Assembly: GCA_030159075.1 (NCBI GenBank)
Contig: BROG01000555.1
Span: forward strand, 97,001 to 161,000
Reading direction: 5' to 3'
From: Atrina japonica
Taxonomy: Eukaryota > Mollusca > Bivalvia > Pterioida > Pinnidae
DNA length: 64,000 bases
The position numbers and the translations under genes were made by a program. Positions 22,550 to 35,150 of the stretch are shown here, piece after piece. The notes under the pieces are model-generated. The model ran no database searches, was not told the origin of the DNA, and was given only the letters and a program-made list of their open reading frames with translations. How positions within the stretch are numbered: the first letter of the stretch is position 1; the number at the start of each line of letters is the position of its first letter.

Positions 22550-25294
22550 CAGGGTTTTCCCTGGGATTTTCAATTGAGGTGTCCATGGACTCCCACAACT
22601 ACAAAATTAGGAGTCCATCTGGTAATTTAGGGGTCCATTTGCAGTCCAAACTAAGGAGTTTTGTAATATAAACTACATATTGTTAATAAGTGGTAGTTGA
22701 ATAATTGTTTATTGATCATTTCTCTTGTATGTGGTTTGGAATAGGAAGTATAAGTCTGAACAGATTAAAGATTGAGTTTTTAATTTTAATTTCTACATAA
22801 GACTTTACATTAAAAGTGCAAAATTTTAAAAACATCAATGTCTATTATGTAATATAAAGAAGTCATATTCACATATACCATTATAGCTTGATGTACAAGA
22901 TGATTACGAAAAACTCCACAGACTCTGGATTTATTGAGTGGTACGAAGACAAAATTACATCTGTCATCATGTTCAACCTTTATTTCTGTCTTTTTTTCAT
23001 TTGAGCAAAAGCTTTTGCAACTGGAAGAAAATCCATTTCTTTCAATGGAGGGCCGATCAGTTTTATCACCAGTAGTCTGTTTACTCTTTCAGGAGTTAAC
23101 CTGTTTCTCAGTTTGGTTTTTAGAACGTTTTGTTGAGGGAAACCCCTCTCACAAGGAGCACTAGATACAGGAAGTATCAATGCTATTGACACTAGCTTCA
23201 CCAAATCTGGGTAAACTTCACTGTAGTTGTTTATCAATAATTCTGAAAAGTCAGAAAAGGACATGAGGCACCTATAGGAATGTGCAAAATGTTTAAACTG
23301 AAGAAAGTGACCCTTACATCTGTCCACATCTATAATATCTTTATAATGTGTGCATAAAACATTGATGTTTATTTCTGCAAAATTTTGTAGATACATAGAC
23401 TTTTCTGGATACCGTTTTGGATTAAAAACTATATCAAAACATCCCAAGATGTCTACTTCATCTTTAGGGAACCTTTCGGCAAGATTTGTTGACAAATTAT
23501 CAAGATACCTTTTTCTCACAGAGTCAAAACGTATTCTAAGATTTACATTATCCTGAATCTGAACACCCATAAAGGTACTTTTCATGGTACCTTCTTGCAC
23601 ATTACCAAGCTCAATTAAGACTTCATTGACAGTTTTTGAGCCACCCTTCATGGACTCAAGTGTGGAGATAGTTGAATCAACATTGGGCCTAATGGATGAC
23701 AATTTATGTCATCTTTTTGAAATGTTAAACTTAATATCCCAATGACTGTTAGAATGTCAATCAAAAGAGCTGTGGTAAGTACAAATAAATTCCCTTTGCT
23801 TTGCCTGTTTTATCTTTATCATCTTCTAGAGATAGGATGATACTATCATAGTATTTGAAAATCATTTTTACAGCATTTTCAACTGACAACCATCAAACTG
23901 ATGTACCCTCGGGTATTTGTCGAGTGCTACCATGTAATAATTGTTGCAGTTCTCTTAATTTGTCATATCGAACAGAAGAGTCTGTATAAAAACGATACAG
24001 TGTTTGTATGTTTCTTCTATAATTCTCTGTATATTCTATGTTATTGCCTGCCTGTGATGCTGCCAGATTAAGTCTGTGAGCAATACAGTGAACCAATATT
24101 AGTTTGGGACTCATGTGTTTCAGCTTTGCAGCTAAACCATTGAGTCTCCCAACCATAACTGCAGCTCCATCAGTTCCCAAACCCAAAAACTTTGAAAAAT
24201 TATTTTCAGTAATAATGCCTTTTGTAATTAGAAAATTGCATAGTGCTTGTTTAATGTCTTCAGCTCTACAGTCAGTTAGTGCTTATTAGTAACAAAACAT
24301 ACAACTTTTTTCCCTTCTTTTATAAAATTCATGTAAATAGCTAGTTTTTTCTGGGTAGAAATATCACATGTTTCATCTAGCATTACCCCAAAAAATGGAC
24401 TATTTTTTATATCTGCTATCAGAGATTCTTGAATGTGATCACTTAAAACTGTTTCCATTTCGTTCACAATTTCGGGTTTTGAATAATAGTCATCTACAAA
24501 ATTACAACCATTAGATTGCTGCAACTCCATTAGACTTGTGAAATTATCGGCGGATATATTGTTTTTCACCATCACATAAACAGTTTTCAGCTTAGCAACA
24601 TGCCGCCTTGTTTGGGTATTGGATATCAAAGAAGCATCGGACGCAATTTCCAAATTCTTAGTCGCAGTCTTAAAGTCTTTTCTGAGTTGAATTTGTTTTA
24701 GTCCGTCGATATGGAGTTTTGTGTTCTGATGTCTCGTCAAAGTCGAGTGTTGGAAATTGCTTCTGAGGCCAGTGGTGAAGGGGTTATTTTTACCGGTTTT
24801 GATGCAAACATCATAAGTCATACTGTGTCTTCGTTATAACGTAGCCAAAAGAAGTTATTTAACTATTTAGAATTAAAAATTCTCTGTCGCTTGGACGATG
24901 AAACATGACTTGAAGTTGAGGCCTCAACTTCGTCATTTATGACAACGTCAGCCTCAGGCTGTTGCAGATCAGCAACAGCCTGGGTCCTTTTCCCACACAA
25001 ACTTTTCAAATTTACTTGTCTCGCCATTGATGAGCGTAGCAGACCAATTTTGAAATGAAGCGTTATTTACGTAACCAAGCAACAAACTTCATTTTTGGTA
25101 CAACTAAATACCTAAATAAACTGCTAAAGCATAGACCAGCAGCCTAAGTTTTGAGTACATCTAATTACCTAAACGAACTCGAAAAGACATCAAGTATTTA
25201 GCGCGTCCACCAGGACGCAATATATTTAATTTTAGGCGTCATTTGGGATTTTTGCGTGTAAATATGTGGGATTTTTGCGTCAGGGAAAACTCTG
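22550..25294 (-). mobile_element. hAT-superfamily DNA transposon
   Basis: The left end CAGGGTTTTCCCTG and the inverted right end CAGAGTTTTCCCTG form 14-bp terminal repeats with one mismatch. The flanks are TATACAT on each side (7 bp exact; 8 bp with one mismatch, consistent with hAT's 8-bp duplication). The 2.75 kb body holds a minus-strand transposase gene with multiple breaks. The element lies in intron 2 in the same orientation as the host gene. Its left end abuts the right end of a CAGTRRAACC-like MITE (GGTTCCACTTTATA). Confidence 0.85.
22980..25027 (-). pseudogene. hAT transposase with TTF/BED-type zinc-finger remnant, broken
   Basis: Reading from the ATG at 25025-25027, the N-terminus MARQVNLKSLCGKR ends at a TAG (24863-24865). 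A frameshift near 24820 leads to a zinc-finger-like region (DVC, then STLTRHQNTKLH) in which the expected first cysteine appears to be tyrosine (MTYDVC). Catalytic residues are visible: Asp in MLDETCDIS (about 24376), Asp in LGTDGAAV (about 24170) and Glu in APCERGF (about 23150), followed by the hAT dimerisation segment KLRNRLTPERVNRLLV. Further breaks are a frameshift near 24280, an in-frame TGA at 23893-23895 (probably an old CGA) and frameshifts near 23760 and 23705. It cannot make an active enzyme. Confidence 0.9.
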
Positions 25295-26404
25295 TATACA
25301 TTGCACTTCCAACATTTAAACAATTCAGAATTTTGTCATTGTTTTTTTTACTTCTACAATAAAACTCAATTTCATCTCTATTTTCTACTGATCGAAACAG
25401 TCTAGACAATAATGAGGTTTGGATGTCTGCAGGTGCTTGGAAGCCAATATGTGTACATTTGTACATAAAAGACACTGCTACTGATGTCCCTGTCATTTAT
25501 AATTCATTACATAATTCCACAAGAGCATTACATTTAGCTATACCTATTTATGTTACAAAAAGTCTTCCTCTATGCCGATACACTGTGCTGTAATGTTATG
25601 TCATTCTTGAAATGCCGATATATAAAGGCCAATGAATAACATACAAATAGAAATACTTATGTATTGTAAATTGTTGCCATCTTTCTAACTAAATTTTGCA
25701 ACAAACAAAATGTGATGGAGGAGCGCTATGGGACTTAAAGATTCAAAATGTACATGAAGCTAATTTAATAAAAGATTTTAAAGTCACATAACTCTGTCAA
25801 ATATTAAAAGAATGAAGGATTGTGAGAGTGCATTTACTGTCAGTATGGATGCCATTCTGGAGACAGATAAATAGAATGCCACCCGTTAATTTACATATTA
25901 CTCTTTTCATATTGACAAACAAAATAATGTGAATCAAATATCCTGCCTTTACTTTAACATGATTAGTTTCATTCTCATGGAACAGCGGAGTTCATGGTAG
26001 AATAGTATAGTGCATGGGGAATGATGAAGTTGTTGTAAAATATATATGAATATATGTGAAAACAAATACCAGAGTAGGATAAAATGTTTTGTTTTATTTT
26101 CAAAACATTTATTTGCTTTGTACTTGTAGGTATTTATTTCTGATTTATTTTGAGTTTAGAATTAGAATAACTCAAATAAACTGTTTTGATGTCTTTCACG
26201 AAACCAAGGAGTTTGATGTCATGTGACAAACACTGATTATAGCTGACACACTGTCTAGATTACTGGTAACACTGAGTAAACCGATATCAGAGATTGGTTC
26301 AGGAAATATACATAAATGTATACATAACCCTACGTTAGCTATAATCAAGCTCATTCTGCTTCATTGATACAGGTACATCAATTACAGAAACAAAATGTAC
26401 ATAT

Positions 26405-26480
26405 CGGACAGAGCAGCTTAGTTGGTAGAGTACCAGTTCTTCAAATTGGAGGCTCATGGTTAGATCCAGCAGATTTACCG
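26405..26480 (+). repeat. tRNA-like SINE head fragment
   Basis: CAGCTTAGTTGGTAGAGTAC resembles a tRNA A box and D arm, and GGCTCATGGTTAGATCC resembles a B box with a changed TTC core. No tail of the other SINEs follows, so this is a degraded tRNA-related SINE rather than a tRNA gene. Confidence 0.5.
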
Positions 26481-26844
26481 AGGTGAGTTTTCAACTCCCG
26501 TCTGCAAAGCTATATGTCTTAATCACATACATGATGTTGATGGAGGGCAAATGGTCTAGGAAGTAGCAAGGGCTTTACGTAAGTCACAACCGCAAAGCAA
26601 AAATACAGGTATATGTATGAAGCATCAAACAAATTGAGTTAAATTTGAAAAAAAGTAAAACTCAAGTTATTAAGGAGGAATTTGAAAATTGGCATTCAGA
26701 TACAGACAAACAAACAGATCAAAACCACTATATCCTGTCCCTTTGACATCAATTTGACCCCAGTAGCAAAAATGACAATTAGAAACTTCAAATTTGCTTA
26801 AGTTTAATTATTACTATATTTCTGTACATGTACCCATCGTCATG

Positions 26845-27140
26845 AAACCATGTTCCAGAACTGCTATTCTCTTTCCTACCTGTGGTCCCATGCAACCAAA
26901 ATCTCTTGTACATACTTTTATTACTCATGGAGCCTCAAACAATGTGAGTAAACGGTGCTTGAATTTGTCAACCAATCATATTATGACTTTTAAACAATTT
27001 CAGAATTGTATTGAATCAACAGACTATGCGAAAACTTCTGTTAACGATAAAAACTACTGTGATTGGATATATTGGACAACACCTACTTCTCATAAATATT
27101 CATTAGCTACAAGAGATTTCAGTCGCATGAGACCACGGGT
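26845..27140. mobile_element. Diverged relative of the CACGGTCC MITE
   Basis: AACCATGTTCCAGAACTGCT then ATTCTCTTTCCTACCTGTGG, a TTTGTCAACCAATCATATTA phrase in the middle, and GCATGAGACCACGGG at the right correspond in order to 19582-19855. A 139-codon open frame crosses it by chance. Confidence 0.5.
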
Positions 27141-27423
27141 TTTGATCAAGATAAGAGAGCCTGTTACAAATGTATTTGCTAATCATCAAAACCTGGACAA
27201 ATCTAACAACTGACATAATTTCCTTAATTGTGATGTTTCAATCAAGCCCTGATTTACATAACAGTTTTGAAGTGTACAAATGTACCCAGGACACTAACCC
27301 AAAGTGAATTATTTAATGAAAGTTGATGTTGAGAAAAAAAAACAAAACAACAGGAGACCCACAGTACATGTTTCTTCTCTCTTGTTGAAGACAAAATTTA
27401 ATTCAATAAAAATTACTTTTTAA

Positions 27424-27516
27424 AACTAATTCACCCCTAAAGACACATCTGGTTTGGTCTAACTCATTGAATTTCAGAAGAGTCCATTGTTTTTGTTCAT
27501 GAGTTTGATGAGTTAA
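27424..27516. mobile_element. MITE, CATCAACCCCTGAA family, inverted orientation
   Basis: It runs from ACTAATTCACCCCTAAAGAC to GTTTGATGAGTTAA, with TCAGAAGAGTCCATTGTT inside, which is the reverse of the copy at 34116-34206. The right end carries TTAA at 27513-27516. Confidence 0.6.
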
Positions 27517-27597
27517 ACACAAAACAAATATTACGCTAAAATTTCAGACAAGTGATTTTTTAGCAAGGCCTAAGTAACCTAAAAATACAGTGGAACC

Positions 27598-27741
27598 TGT
27601 CTTTGGAGAATACCTTATGTCACTGAAATATAATCTCTCAAAAATGGTTTTATGTAAAGGATTAAAGGATTTACATGTAGTAGTTTAATTTTCAGAGTGA
27701 TGTCTCTGACGACAGTTGGTCTTTCAAGTCAGGTTTCACTG
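27598..27741. mobile_element. MITE, CAGTGGAACC family
   Basis: It starts CAGTGGAACCTGTCTTTGG after TA and ends CAAGTCAGGTTTCACTG. About 144 bp, with clear inverted ends. It lies some 235 bp below exon 2's donor in intron 2. Confidence 0.7.
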
Positions 27742-27975
27742 TGATGCATTCTGAGAGTTCTGATGATTTAATACATGTCTGCTACCTGTGAAATTATTAT
27801 TGTTATGTGAATGGTGAGCAATTACAAAAATATAACCAAAACCTTAACCAGACGGACTAACAGATGGACGGAGACAACTACATGGACATGTATAGTCCCC
27901 TCCCACGTGGTATCCTAGGTATCAGACCAAGTCATTGAGAATGTTTCTTGATGAACTACCAAAAAGACATTTTAC

Positions 27976-28125
27976 CATTGCAATATGCAGCTACCACCTC
28001 TAACTTATAACGAGTGTCAGGTGTGTTCTCAGGTAGTCGTGGTGATATGTTGATCAAGTTACCCTTTGTATTGTAAAGTTTTAATATGTCATCTGGACTT
28101 GCTTCTGCCGCAGCTCGAAACGTCT
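27976..28125 (-). CDS. Exon 2 of the unrecognised gene (residues 31-79)
   Basis: The exon is 150 bp, between the acceptor GTTTTCTTTCAG and the donor GTAAAATG. The first two bases complete a glutamate codon with exon 1, and the last base begins the aspartate codon shared with exon 3. The peptide begins TFRAAAEASPDDILKLYN, then GNLINISPRLPENTPD, and ends YKLEVVAAYCN. This looks like one helix followed by two strands. Together with exon 1's two strands it gives a beta-beta-alpha-beta-beta order, as in small beta-grasp-like folds; that is inference. Five CpG sites stand out against the CpG-poor introns. Confidence 0.87.
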
Positions 28126-28161
28126 CTGAAAGAAAACAAACAGAAGTGAAGGAATGATATC

Positions 28162-28496
28162 TTAAAGTTGCATTAGCTGTGTTTACAAAAAATAATTATT
28201 TCAATTTTTTTTACTTTTTAAATAACAAATAAGAACTACATGTACAGTACATGTACAAAAAAATGTATACCAGGCATGATGATTCTTATATTCCTATATA
28301 TTTTGTGAAAAAGTCTGGTCCAGTGTGGTATTCATACAAAAATAAAGAGTTGTATGGTAAGGAAGAATTCATCACTTTGCAAGTGAAAAATTGCCAAACT
28401 GGGTTTCTCAAGCAATTTTCACAAAATATATACTGTATGAATTAAGAATTTTTATGCTCTCCTTCTTGTTATTGTAAATGTATGTCAATCTAAGAA
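28162..28496 (+). mobile_element. Member of the TTAAAGG-GCATTA family
   Basis: It starts TTAAAGTTGCATTAGCTGTG and contains CCTATATATTTTGTGAAAAA, TTTGCAAGTGAAAAATTGCC and GGGTTTCTCAAGCAATTTTC, in the order seen at 15949. It begins about 37 bp upstream of exon 2 in the minus-strand transcript. Confidence 0.65.
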
Positions 28497-28676
28497 AAAG
28501 GAAAGAATTTTTTTGAACAAAAGACTAAGCTTAGTGCTGCTTACATATGCATTATACACTATACATGTTCTTACAATGTACAATGGATCAATAAAAGTTT
28601 TGTATTATATACATGTACAGCAAACCTTGATTATATCAAAGATATACAATGTATAATACTTTATTTTGTTTTACAA

Positions 28677-28980
28677 CAATTAATAGCTTATCAACTTGTA
28701 TAACAGCTTATCAACTTGTATAACAGCTTATCAACTTGTATAACAGTTTATCAACTTGTATAACAGCTTATCAACTTGTATAACAGCTTATCAACTCGTA
28801 TAACAGTTTATCAACTCGTATAACAGCTTATCAACTCGTATAACAGCTTATCAACTTGTATAACAGCTTATCAACTTGTATAACAGCTTATCAACTTGTA
28901 TAACAGTTTATCAACTTGTATAACAGCTTATCAACTTGTATAACAGCTTATCAACTTGTATAACAGCTTATCAACTTATT
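28677..28980. repeat. 20-bp minisatellite, 15 copies
   Basis: The unit is CAGCTTATCAACTTGTATAA with two sporadic variants, CAGTTTATC and AACTCGTA. Period is exact, so it expanded recently. It is about 550 bp upstream of exon 2. Confidence 0.95.
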
Positions 28981-28999
28981 TTAATGTCTCTAGCTGGCA

Positions 29000-29115
29000 C
29001 TGATGTTGGTGTGAGGGAGTCCTTAATAATGTGGGAGGAAACCGGAGTGCCCGGAAAAAACCCACGTGTCCGAGCTGGCAACCATGCACCATACCATCTC
29101 ACACTGGGTTGAACT
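29000..29115. repeat. Interspersed repeat with GGAGGAAACCGGAGTGCCCG motif
   Basis: The sequence AATGTGGGAGGAAACCGGAG then GTGTCCGAGCTGGCAACC is locally GC-rich. It resembles a repeat segment I know from many animal genomes, including bivalves. The boundaries are not clear. Confidence 0.45.
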
Positions 29116-30348
29116 AGGGTCATTACCATCATGACGATGACGGTTATTGTGATAGATGAGTTTTCATATTTTCCTAATGAATTATAAGTGCACTAATGTG
29201 TGTGTCATTTCTTTATCAATTTGTGCTTGTTTTAAGCATAAATACATGTACATTTGTTTGAGCAAAGCAATTTATATATGAATATAATGCAATTTAGATA
29301 TTTTAAGGTGAAAGGGTAGATTTTCATTTTTTTAAATCTAAATGAATATGTTTTAAAAAATAAACAGTTTTTATCTATTTTCATTTTACATGTACTTGCA
29401 CACTGCACATCCAACTCATGCTTGTTTTAAACTGTCACTCAAATAACAGTAAGAACGTGCGTCTTCAAAAATCTCCAATTACAATTTATTCTGCGCTTGC
29501 TGTTCATGTCTAAAATGGCTTTTTACACGAGCCATACACTACAATCAGTACAATGTATATACATGTATGTCATACAGACTTCTATAAATACTACTTATTA
29601 CCAAATAAGGTCATACTTAATCAAAACAACTTATTTGTCTCTAAGGTGCATCAGAAAGGCCAACGTAAAACGATCTGTCTTTGGTTACCATCTTATTTAT
29701 GTCATGTCATCCAAGTGGAAAATAACTTGCTGAAGTACAAATTACATACATTTGTATATATGTAATTGAAGTATTCTTTTCCCGATGTCCTTCTGATATA
29801 ATATATCTATATACATTTATATATCTTCCTGTGTAAATTAATACTCCAAATCTTAATTATAAAGAACAGGCTAATGTACATAAACACTAAAAGTCTCTAT
29901 TTGCTCATATTGACTTACTGCCCTTATAAACCTAGTGCAAAATTGAATAGAGTTGACCTACCCTCTCACAATTATTGTAACGGGATCAATTCAACTGCCT
30001 AAATAAATATTGACTCTGATGAATAAAAACAGGATTACATGTTCATAGTTAAATGTATAAACGTCTCTGTTAAATTACCTTCACTTCAATTTAAACACAA
30101 AGAAAATCAATCACAAATGTGAAATTATTGAAATGTGATTCAAACTATATAATTGGCATTTCAAAGGGTCAATGTTATGTGTCCTATTTTGCTAGAGCAA
30201 TGAAAATTGTTATCTGTAATGGCATAATTATCATATTAAAAACACATATTTGGTATGATAGTGCAGACAAACAGTATATAATCAACTCTCTTGAATATTT
30301 CTTCTTGAATGGTTTAAAGCAATATGAGCTGTCGTAGGTGAAAAAATT

Positions 30349-30600
30349 TACATGCCCATTTTATGTAATATTTTATCTCATACATAGTGGTTAGAATAAC
30401 AAAAGTATGCATATAATTGCAATAATCTTATGTAACCCATAATATCAGTTATTGTTTGTCCGCCATTACTTTGAGCATTGCAAATTAAATTTTGGTAATT
30501 TTTAACAAAGATTACCGAGTGTCCAATAAGCACGTGCTATTTGCAGTTAATATATATTCTATTCTTATTACCCTTTGTGTTTATTTTCCAACTTTATAAT
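30349..30600 (+). mobile_element. Interspersed element, family shared with 38876-39152
   Basis: GTGAAAAAATTTACATGCCC, AGAATAACAAAAGTATGCAT, GAGCATTGCAAATTAAATTT and TGCTATTTGCAGTTAATATA occur in the same order at 38876. About 250 bp. No inverted ends are evident. Confidence 0.6.
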
Positions 30601-30609
30601 CCAAAAATT

Positions 30610-30775
30610 TTCGAGAGACTCTATTTTTGTGATACACAAGTTATAAATTGTCATATTATTATCATACTTCATTGTGGCATAATATTATTTTCGCAGGTGA
30701 GAGCTCTCAAGAAATTACATGTATGCTTTTAAAAATAAAATTCCTGCAGATAAAACCAGATTTACAGAACCTTTA
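30610..30775. mobile_element. Fragment of an element shared with 58175-58360
   Basis: ATTATCATACTTCATTGTGG, ATTATTTTCGCAGGTGAGAG, and AAAATTCCTGCAGATAAAAC with CCAGATTTACAGAAC match 58175-58360 in order. The 58175 copy is CpG-rich where this one has TG/CA. Confidence 0.55.
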
Positions 30776-31474
30776 AAATGCAGCCATTACATGTACATTA
30801 TACCCCGTAACTAAAAAAGTCATTGAGTGGCTAAACATCAGTACAAACAGCACATGCCAAACTGAAACTTTATATTTCTTCATATTTAATATCATTTGCA
30901 TTTATTACTCTTGAGTGTGATGAAGAGATGGTACTGGTATTTTGTTGATGGGAAAAATTATGATATTCCATATTCTGACACTCGTGATCAAAAGATCGTC
31001 ATCAATAAAACAAGAATCAAAACAAGTAGTTCAGGAGAAAATGTCAATATTAATCTACCTGAGACAAATACCTAGTCCGACAATGACGACAATGAGAGGT
31101 TTATCTAAGGTTGTCAACAGAATGGCAGTGGATAGCCCTCCAGAAGGCGCTCATGTTTACTAATCGTACAAATTAATCGCCAAACATCTCTCGAAACTTC
31201 CACAAACTGAGAGAAATTGTACACAAATGGAGTAAACAACAAAGGTGGCCAATGAATTTATCTCAATATGTCAACTTATGTCTACCTGTTCAGGTAAAAG
31301 ATGTCATCCGTCATCTAGATAAGAATTTTAGCTCATATGAAATGATTTGTGATTGAGAGACAATCATATTCAAAATTGTCAATACACGTACAGGTAGTAC
31401 ATAAGTGCCAGAAAAAAATTCAAATATTACATGTATTTCATGAAAAGTTAGTAGAAAAAAATGAATTCCACTTA

Positions 31475-31616
31475 CAGTAAAACTTGCTTTAGCATCCATC
31501 TGTGTATAAAGACCACTTGGTGCAGTCTGCAATAGTAACTTTGTACCATTTATGTACAAATCAACCTTTATATAAAGACCACCTCCCTAAGATTATCTTA
31601 TATACAAGTTTCACTG
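31475..31616. mobile_element. MITE, CAGTAAAACT family
   Basis: It runs from CAGTAAAACTTGCTTTAGC to TATATACAAGTTTCACTG, 142 bp, with GTGTATAAAGACCACTTGG and TATAAAGACCACCTCCCTA inside. The left side has TA; the right side is TT. Confidence 0.7.
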
Positions 31617-32006
31617 TTTATAATGTACCCTTAATGATTCTTCATTTGTTTGATTTTGTCCTCTGAATATGGTTGCATTAACCCTGGGAGTCTGGGCCTA
31701 ATCTTGATAATAGTTTTGTTTGTTGACATCCATAAATTACTTTAGTATTGCTACATGTAGTTTTATTATGGTGTTTGTGTATTATGTCACATATATATAT
31801 TCATTCAATATCTTTAATGAACAGAAAATGATGTTGCTCTCACAAAGAATGATGTAGTTCTCCTGAAATAATAAATAGATTGCAATGGAGTTTCTACCAA
31901 ATGAGCATCAAAACCTTAAATGTTTGTGAGTCAAGTTTTCTTAAAATCGGACCAAGGACAAATTCTCTAGGAGTTATTGAAAAAACATTACTTTACTAAG
32001 AATATA

Positions 32007-32412
32007 CAGTGGAATCTTTATATATCAAAATCGGATGAGTCAAAATTCCTGCTATGTGTATATCGAAGTTGAATAACCTGTCCCCATTTTGATTGATAGA
32101 TAAATAAACGTTAATTAAATTTTGGTTATCTCAAATTCTGTATGTCTCGAAGAAATAGGGGTGGTCCCATGAACTTCGAAAATTGAGATTCTACTACATA
32201 TATACTGTAAAGCTGGCATTATTTGTGACAATTTTATTTACGTGTAATTTCGCAAGAGCTTTCACTTGCTAAATTAAAATTATTGTGTAATGAAATATGA
32301 TAATCGTATGAAAAAATGGGCATTCGAAATCGTGAAATTATCGTCTCACAAATAAATTTAGAACTTGTGAATGGCAAAATTAAACTCCTATGAAAATTTC
32401 TGGTTTTACGAT
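32007..32412. mobile_element. Two adjoining element fragments
   Basis: 32007-32205 starts ACAGTGGAATCTTTATATAT with TATCTCAAATTCTGTATGTC inside, like the 8788 element. 32206-32412 (ACTGTAAAGCTGGCATTATT, GCAAGAGCTTTCACTTGC, and TTTCTGGTTTTACGATATAT at the end) looks like a second TIR element with TACTGTAAA ends, similar to 57730-57965. Confidence 0.45.
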
Positions 32413-33188
32413 ATATAGTGATAGTAAATTATAGGAACATACATGTACTTATGGCCAACTACTGTACTTGTATGGATTTTAATAATGAACCAACACTTGT
32501 AATAAAATTAATAAATAAAAAATACCAGTACTTAATACATGTACATGTATACACAATGGCATTGATTAGAATATTTACCATGAAATTTAATTTAGATGTG
32601 TATATCTTTGGAATTTCATACTCTTGGTCAAAAACAGTAAAAACTTAAATTGTTGTGGTCTACACTTCAGAACCACATTTAGTATATTGCCAATTGTGAA
32701 AAGAATCTGTGCACACAATAACTTTAAATAGATACAAGTTATGAAGTTAATGTTTCGCTTGTACAGTATTTTTCCTTTTCAAGAACAACATGTACATGTA
32801 TGACCTTAAGATTCCAAGCCAATTATAACTTTGCCCACACATGTACATTAACAAGGAAAACATATAATTTAGTCAATTCTGATTTATTATGCAAATAAAT
32901 ACAGATTCAAATATACAATTTTCATACATATATGCCTGTAGCAAGCAGACACAATTTACATGTTAAATTCCAGATTCTTGCTGTGTGTTTAAACATTTAA
33001 TGATTTTTATTAACATGGAAAAATCTCAATTTGAGATTGTGTTTAACTTATATGTATGAGCCAGCAGGACTTTTTTTAGTTTAATGGACAATTGGTTTTT
33101 AGATTTTATTTGAATGGAGAACCATCACCACATCATTGTGACATACATGTACACGTCATGTTCCAACAAGAATTGAGAAACATTATGT

Positions 33189-33236
33189 GCGAGAGATAGA
33201 GAGAGAAAGAGAGAGAGAGAGAGAGATAGAGAGAGT
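33189..33236. repeat. GA microsatellite
   Basis: GA-rich run with occasional AGATAGA and GAAAGA interruptions, about 48 bp. Confidence 0.95.
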
Positions 33237-34115
33237 TACATTTGTAACTGTCTAAATACATGTAATCTAGATGTGACTACAATGAATGTTACTAAATACC
33301 ATTTCATACTCTCTAAAGTCATTAAAAGCTTTTGCAATTCAAATTGGAAACCATATTTCTCTTATAGGATGATAAGAGTTTATATTTCATTTCATACATC
33401 TTGTGTGCCAGTATATCATAAATGTACAATGTATACTACCAGTAAATAAGCTGAAAGTTGCTTACATTTAGATGGCTTGACATCGTAATTTGTTGTATAG
33501 CTATATGGCTTTGGTTGGTAAGCCTGTAGGTTTACAGAGAAACAATTCCTTATGGTATTTAAAAGGGGAGAAAGATTTACTATCTCTCATATCATCTTGG
33601 AGGTATTTACATAAAAGCCAGGTGTTTAACACCTCTGAAAATCTCTCCAGGTTGATAAACTCACAAATTTATCTACTCTATATCTTTAGGATGAAGTATC
33701 TGGGATTTTATTGCACTCAAAAATTTCTTGAAAATACCACTGCTTCCAAATACTCCTACAATGTACAGCTTATATAATAACACAAAACCTGGTCTGTGTA
33801 TCAGACAGGTGCTCTGGAACTTTGTATTTTTTCGACATCACAACACTACAGACATTAATAGACTGGTCTAAGATAATAGAATGGGGCGTACCATTTAGAT
33901 ATTTAGGGGTGAAAGTACAACATACAATGTATTGTACATGTATTTGTCTCATGTATACATTTAGCAGTTGCACATTGTTCTTAAAAGTAACAATGATTTT
34001 GAATCAGAGATTGATATTATATGTATATGTAAAAGTTGTTAAAGGAATATCAAAATGCTAACACATGTACTGATAGTACATGTAGTACTGAAACAAAGTG
34101 ACAAATGATACAGCT

Positions 34116-34206
34116 TTAACCCATCAACCCCTGAAAAACAATGGACTCTTCTGTAAATCAATGACTTAGACCAGTCCAAATGTGTCTTTAGGGGTGGATG
34201 AAATAA
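34116..34206. mobile_element. MITE, CATCAACCCCTGAA family
   Basis: It starts TTAACCCATCAACCCCTGAA and ends TTTAGGGGTGGATGAAATAA, with TCTTCTGTAAATCAATGACT inside. It is nearly the same as 54585-54671. Confidence 0.75.
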
Positions 34207-34985
34207 TTATGTTACATGTATGTCTTACTTTTACATGTAAGTGTACATTAGTAACTACATGTACATGTAGCACCTTCTGAAATACACAGAGAAACATTTT
34301 TCTGAAAATTCCAAATAGTTTTCTAAAATATACATGAAATGCATATTAATTTAATACATTTACATACAAATACATTTTATATACACGTACATACTACATG
34401 TGCACTGTACATGCATAATGACCGTTACAACTTCAATATAGCCTTTGGACAGTGGGCCTCCATTTTCAAATGTTTCTTTGAATTCTGTTTTACGCCACAG
34501 TGGCACTCAACAATATTTCAGTTACCAGCATATTACTATTAGGTGTGTGGCAGCCAGTATTTATTGGTGGAGAGAACCCTGTTACAATGTACCTACAGTA
34601 GGAGCAGACCACTCTGCTTCCAAAACTGTAACATGTACTGATGTATACAGGGTTTTCAATAATTCTGCAATTAAGATGCCAATTAGAAATTGAAAGAGGC
34701 CTTCTGCTGGCATAGCTATGAATTCACACATTGAATACAATCTCACAGATTTCTAGGCAGTCAAAGGTTGTCTACAAGCAGTTACTTTGGCTTCCAGCCA
34801 CCTCTTATTGAAAACATTGTGTATAGTAAGCTGGAAGACCTTTCTCATAAAATCAACGGTACTCAAGCCCACACTGACCGAGGTGAGAGAGACTCCATGG
34901 TTAAAAGTGCAATCTTTTAACCCCTCTGCCATGGAGACCAAGATTTTCATACAGCGTATGTATATGTATGTACAGTAGTAAGGTA

Positions 34986-35150
34986 GAACCTGTTTTGATA
35001 GACCACCTGTCATTAAAGACCACATTCAGAATCTGAACACCAATAATTTGATTAATATAAATAATCTTTGAATAAAGCCTCTTAAGAGAGACCATCTGAA
35101 ATGACCAAATCTGCCACTGAAATGTGATCTCAAGAAAAGTCCCGCTATAC
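34986..35150. mobile_element. Decayed MITE, CAGTRRAACC family
   Basis: TAGAACCTGTTTTGATAGAC and CACCTGTCATTAAAGACCAC are followed by GAGAGACCATCTGAAATGAC and CCCGCTATACG. The ends are weak. Confidence 0.4.

Noticed and set aside
26794..27213. 139-codon open frame
   Set aside because: It covers a diverged MITE and its flanks; the similarity to 19582-19855 is at DNA level.
28677..28980. CRISPR-like array
   Set aside because: Units are directly adjacent with no spacers, and the genome is eukaryotic.
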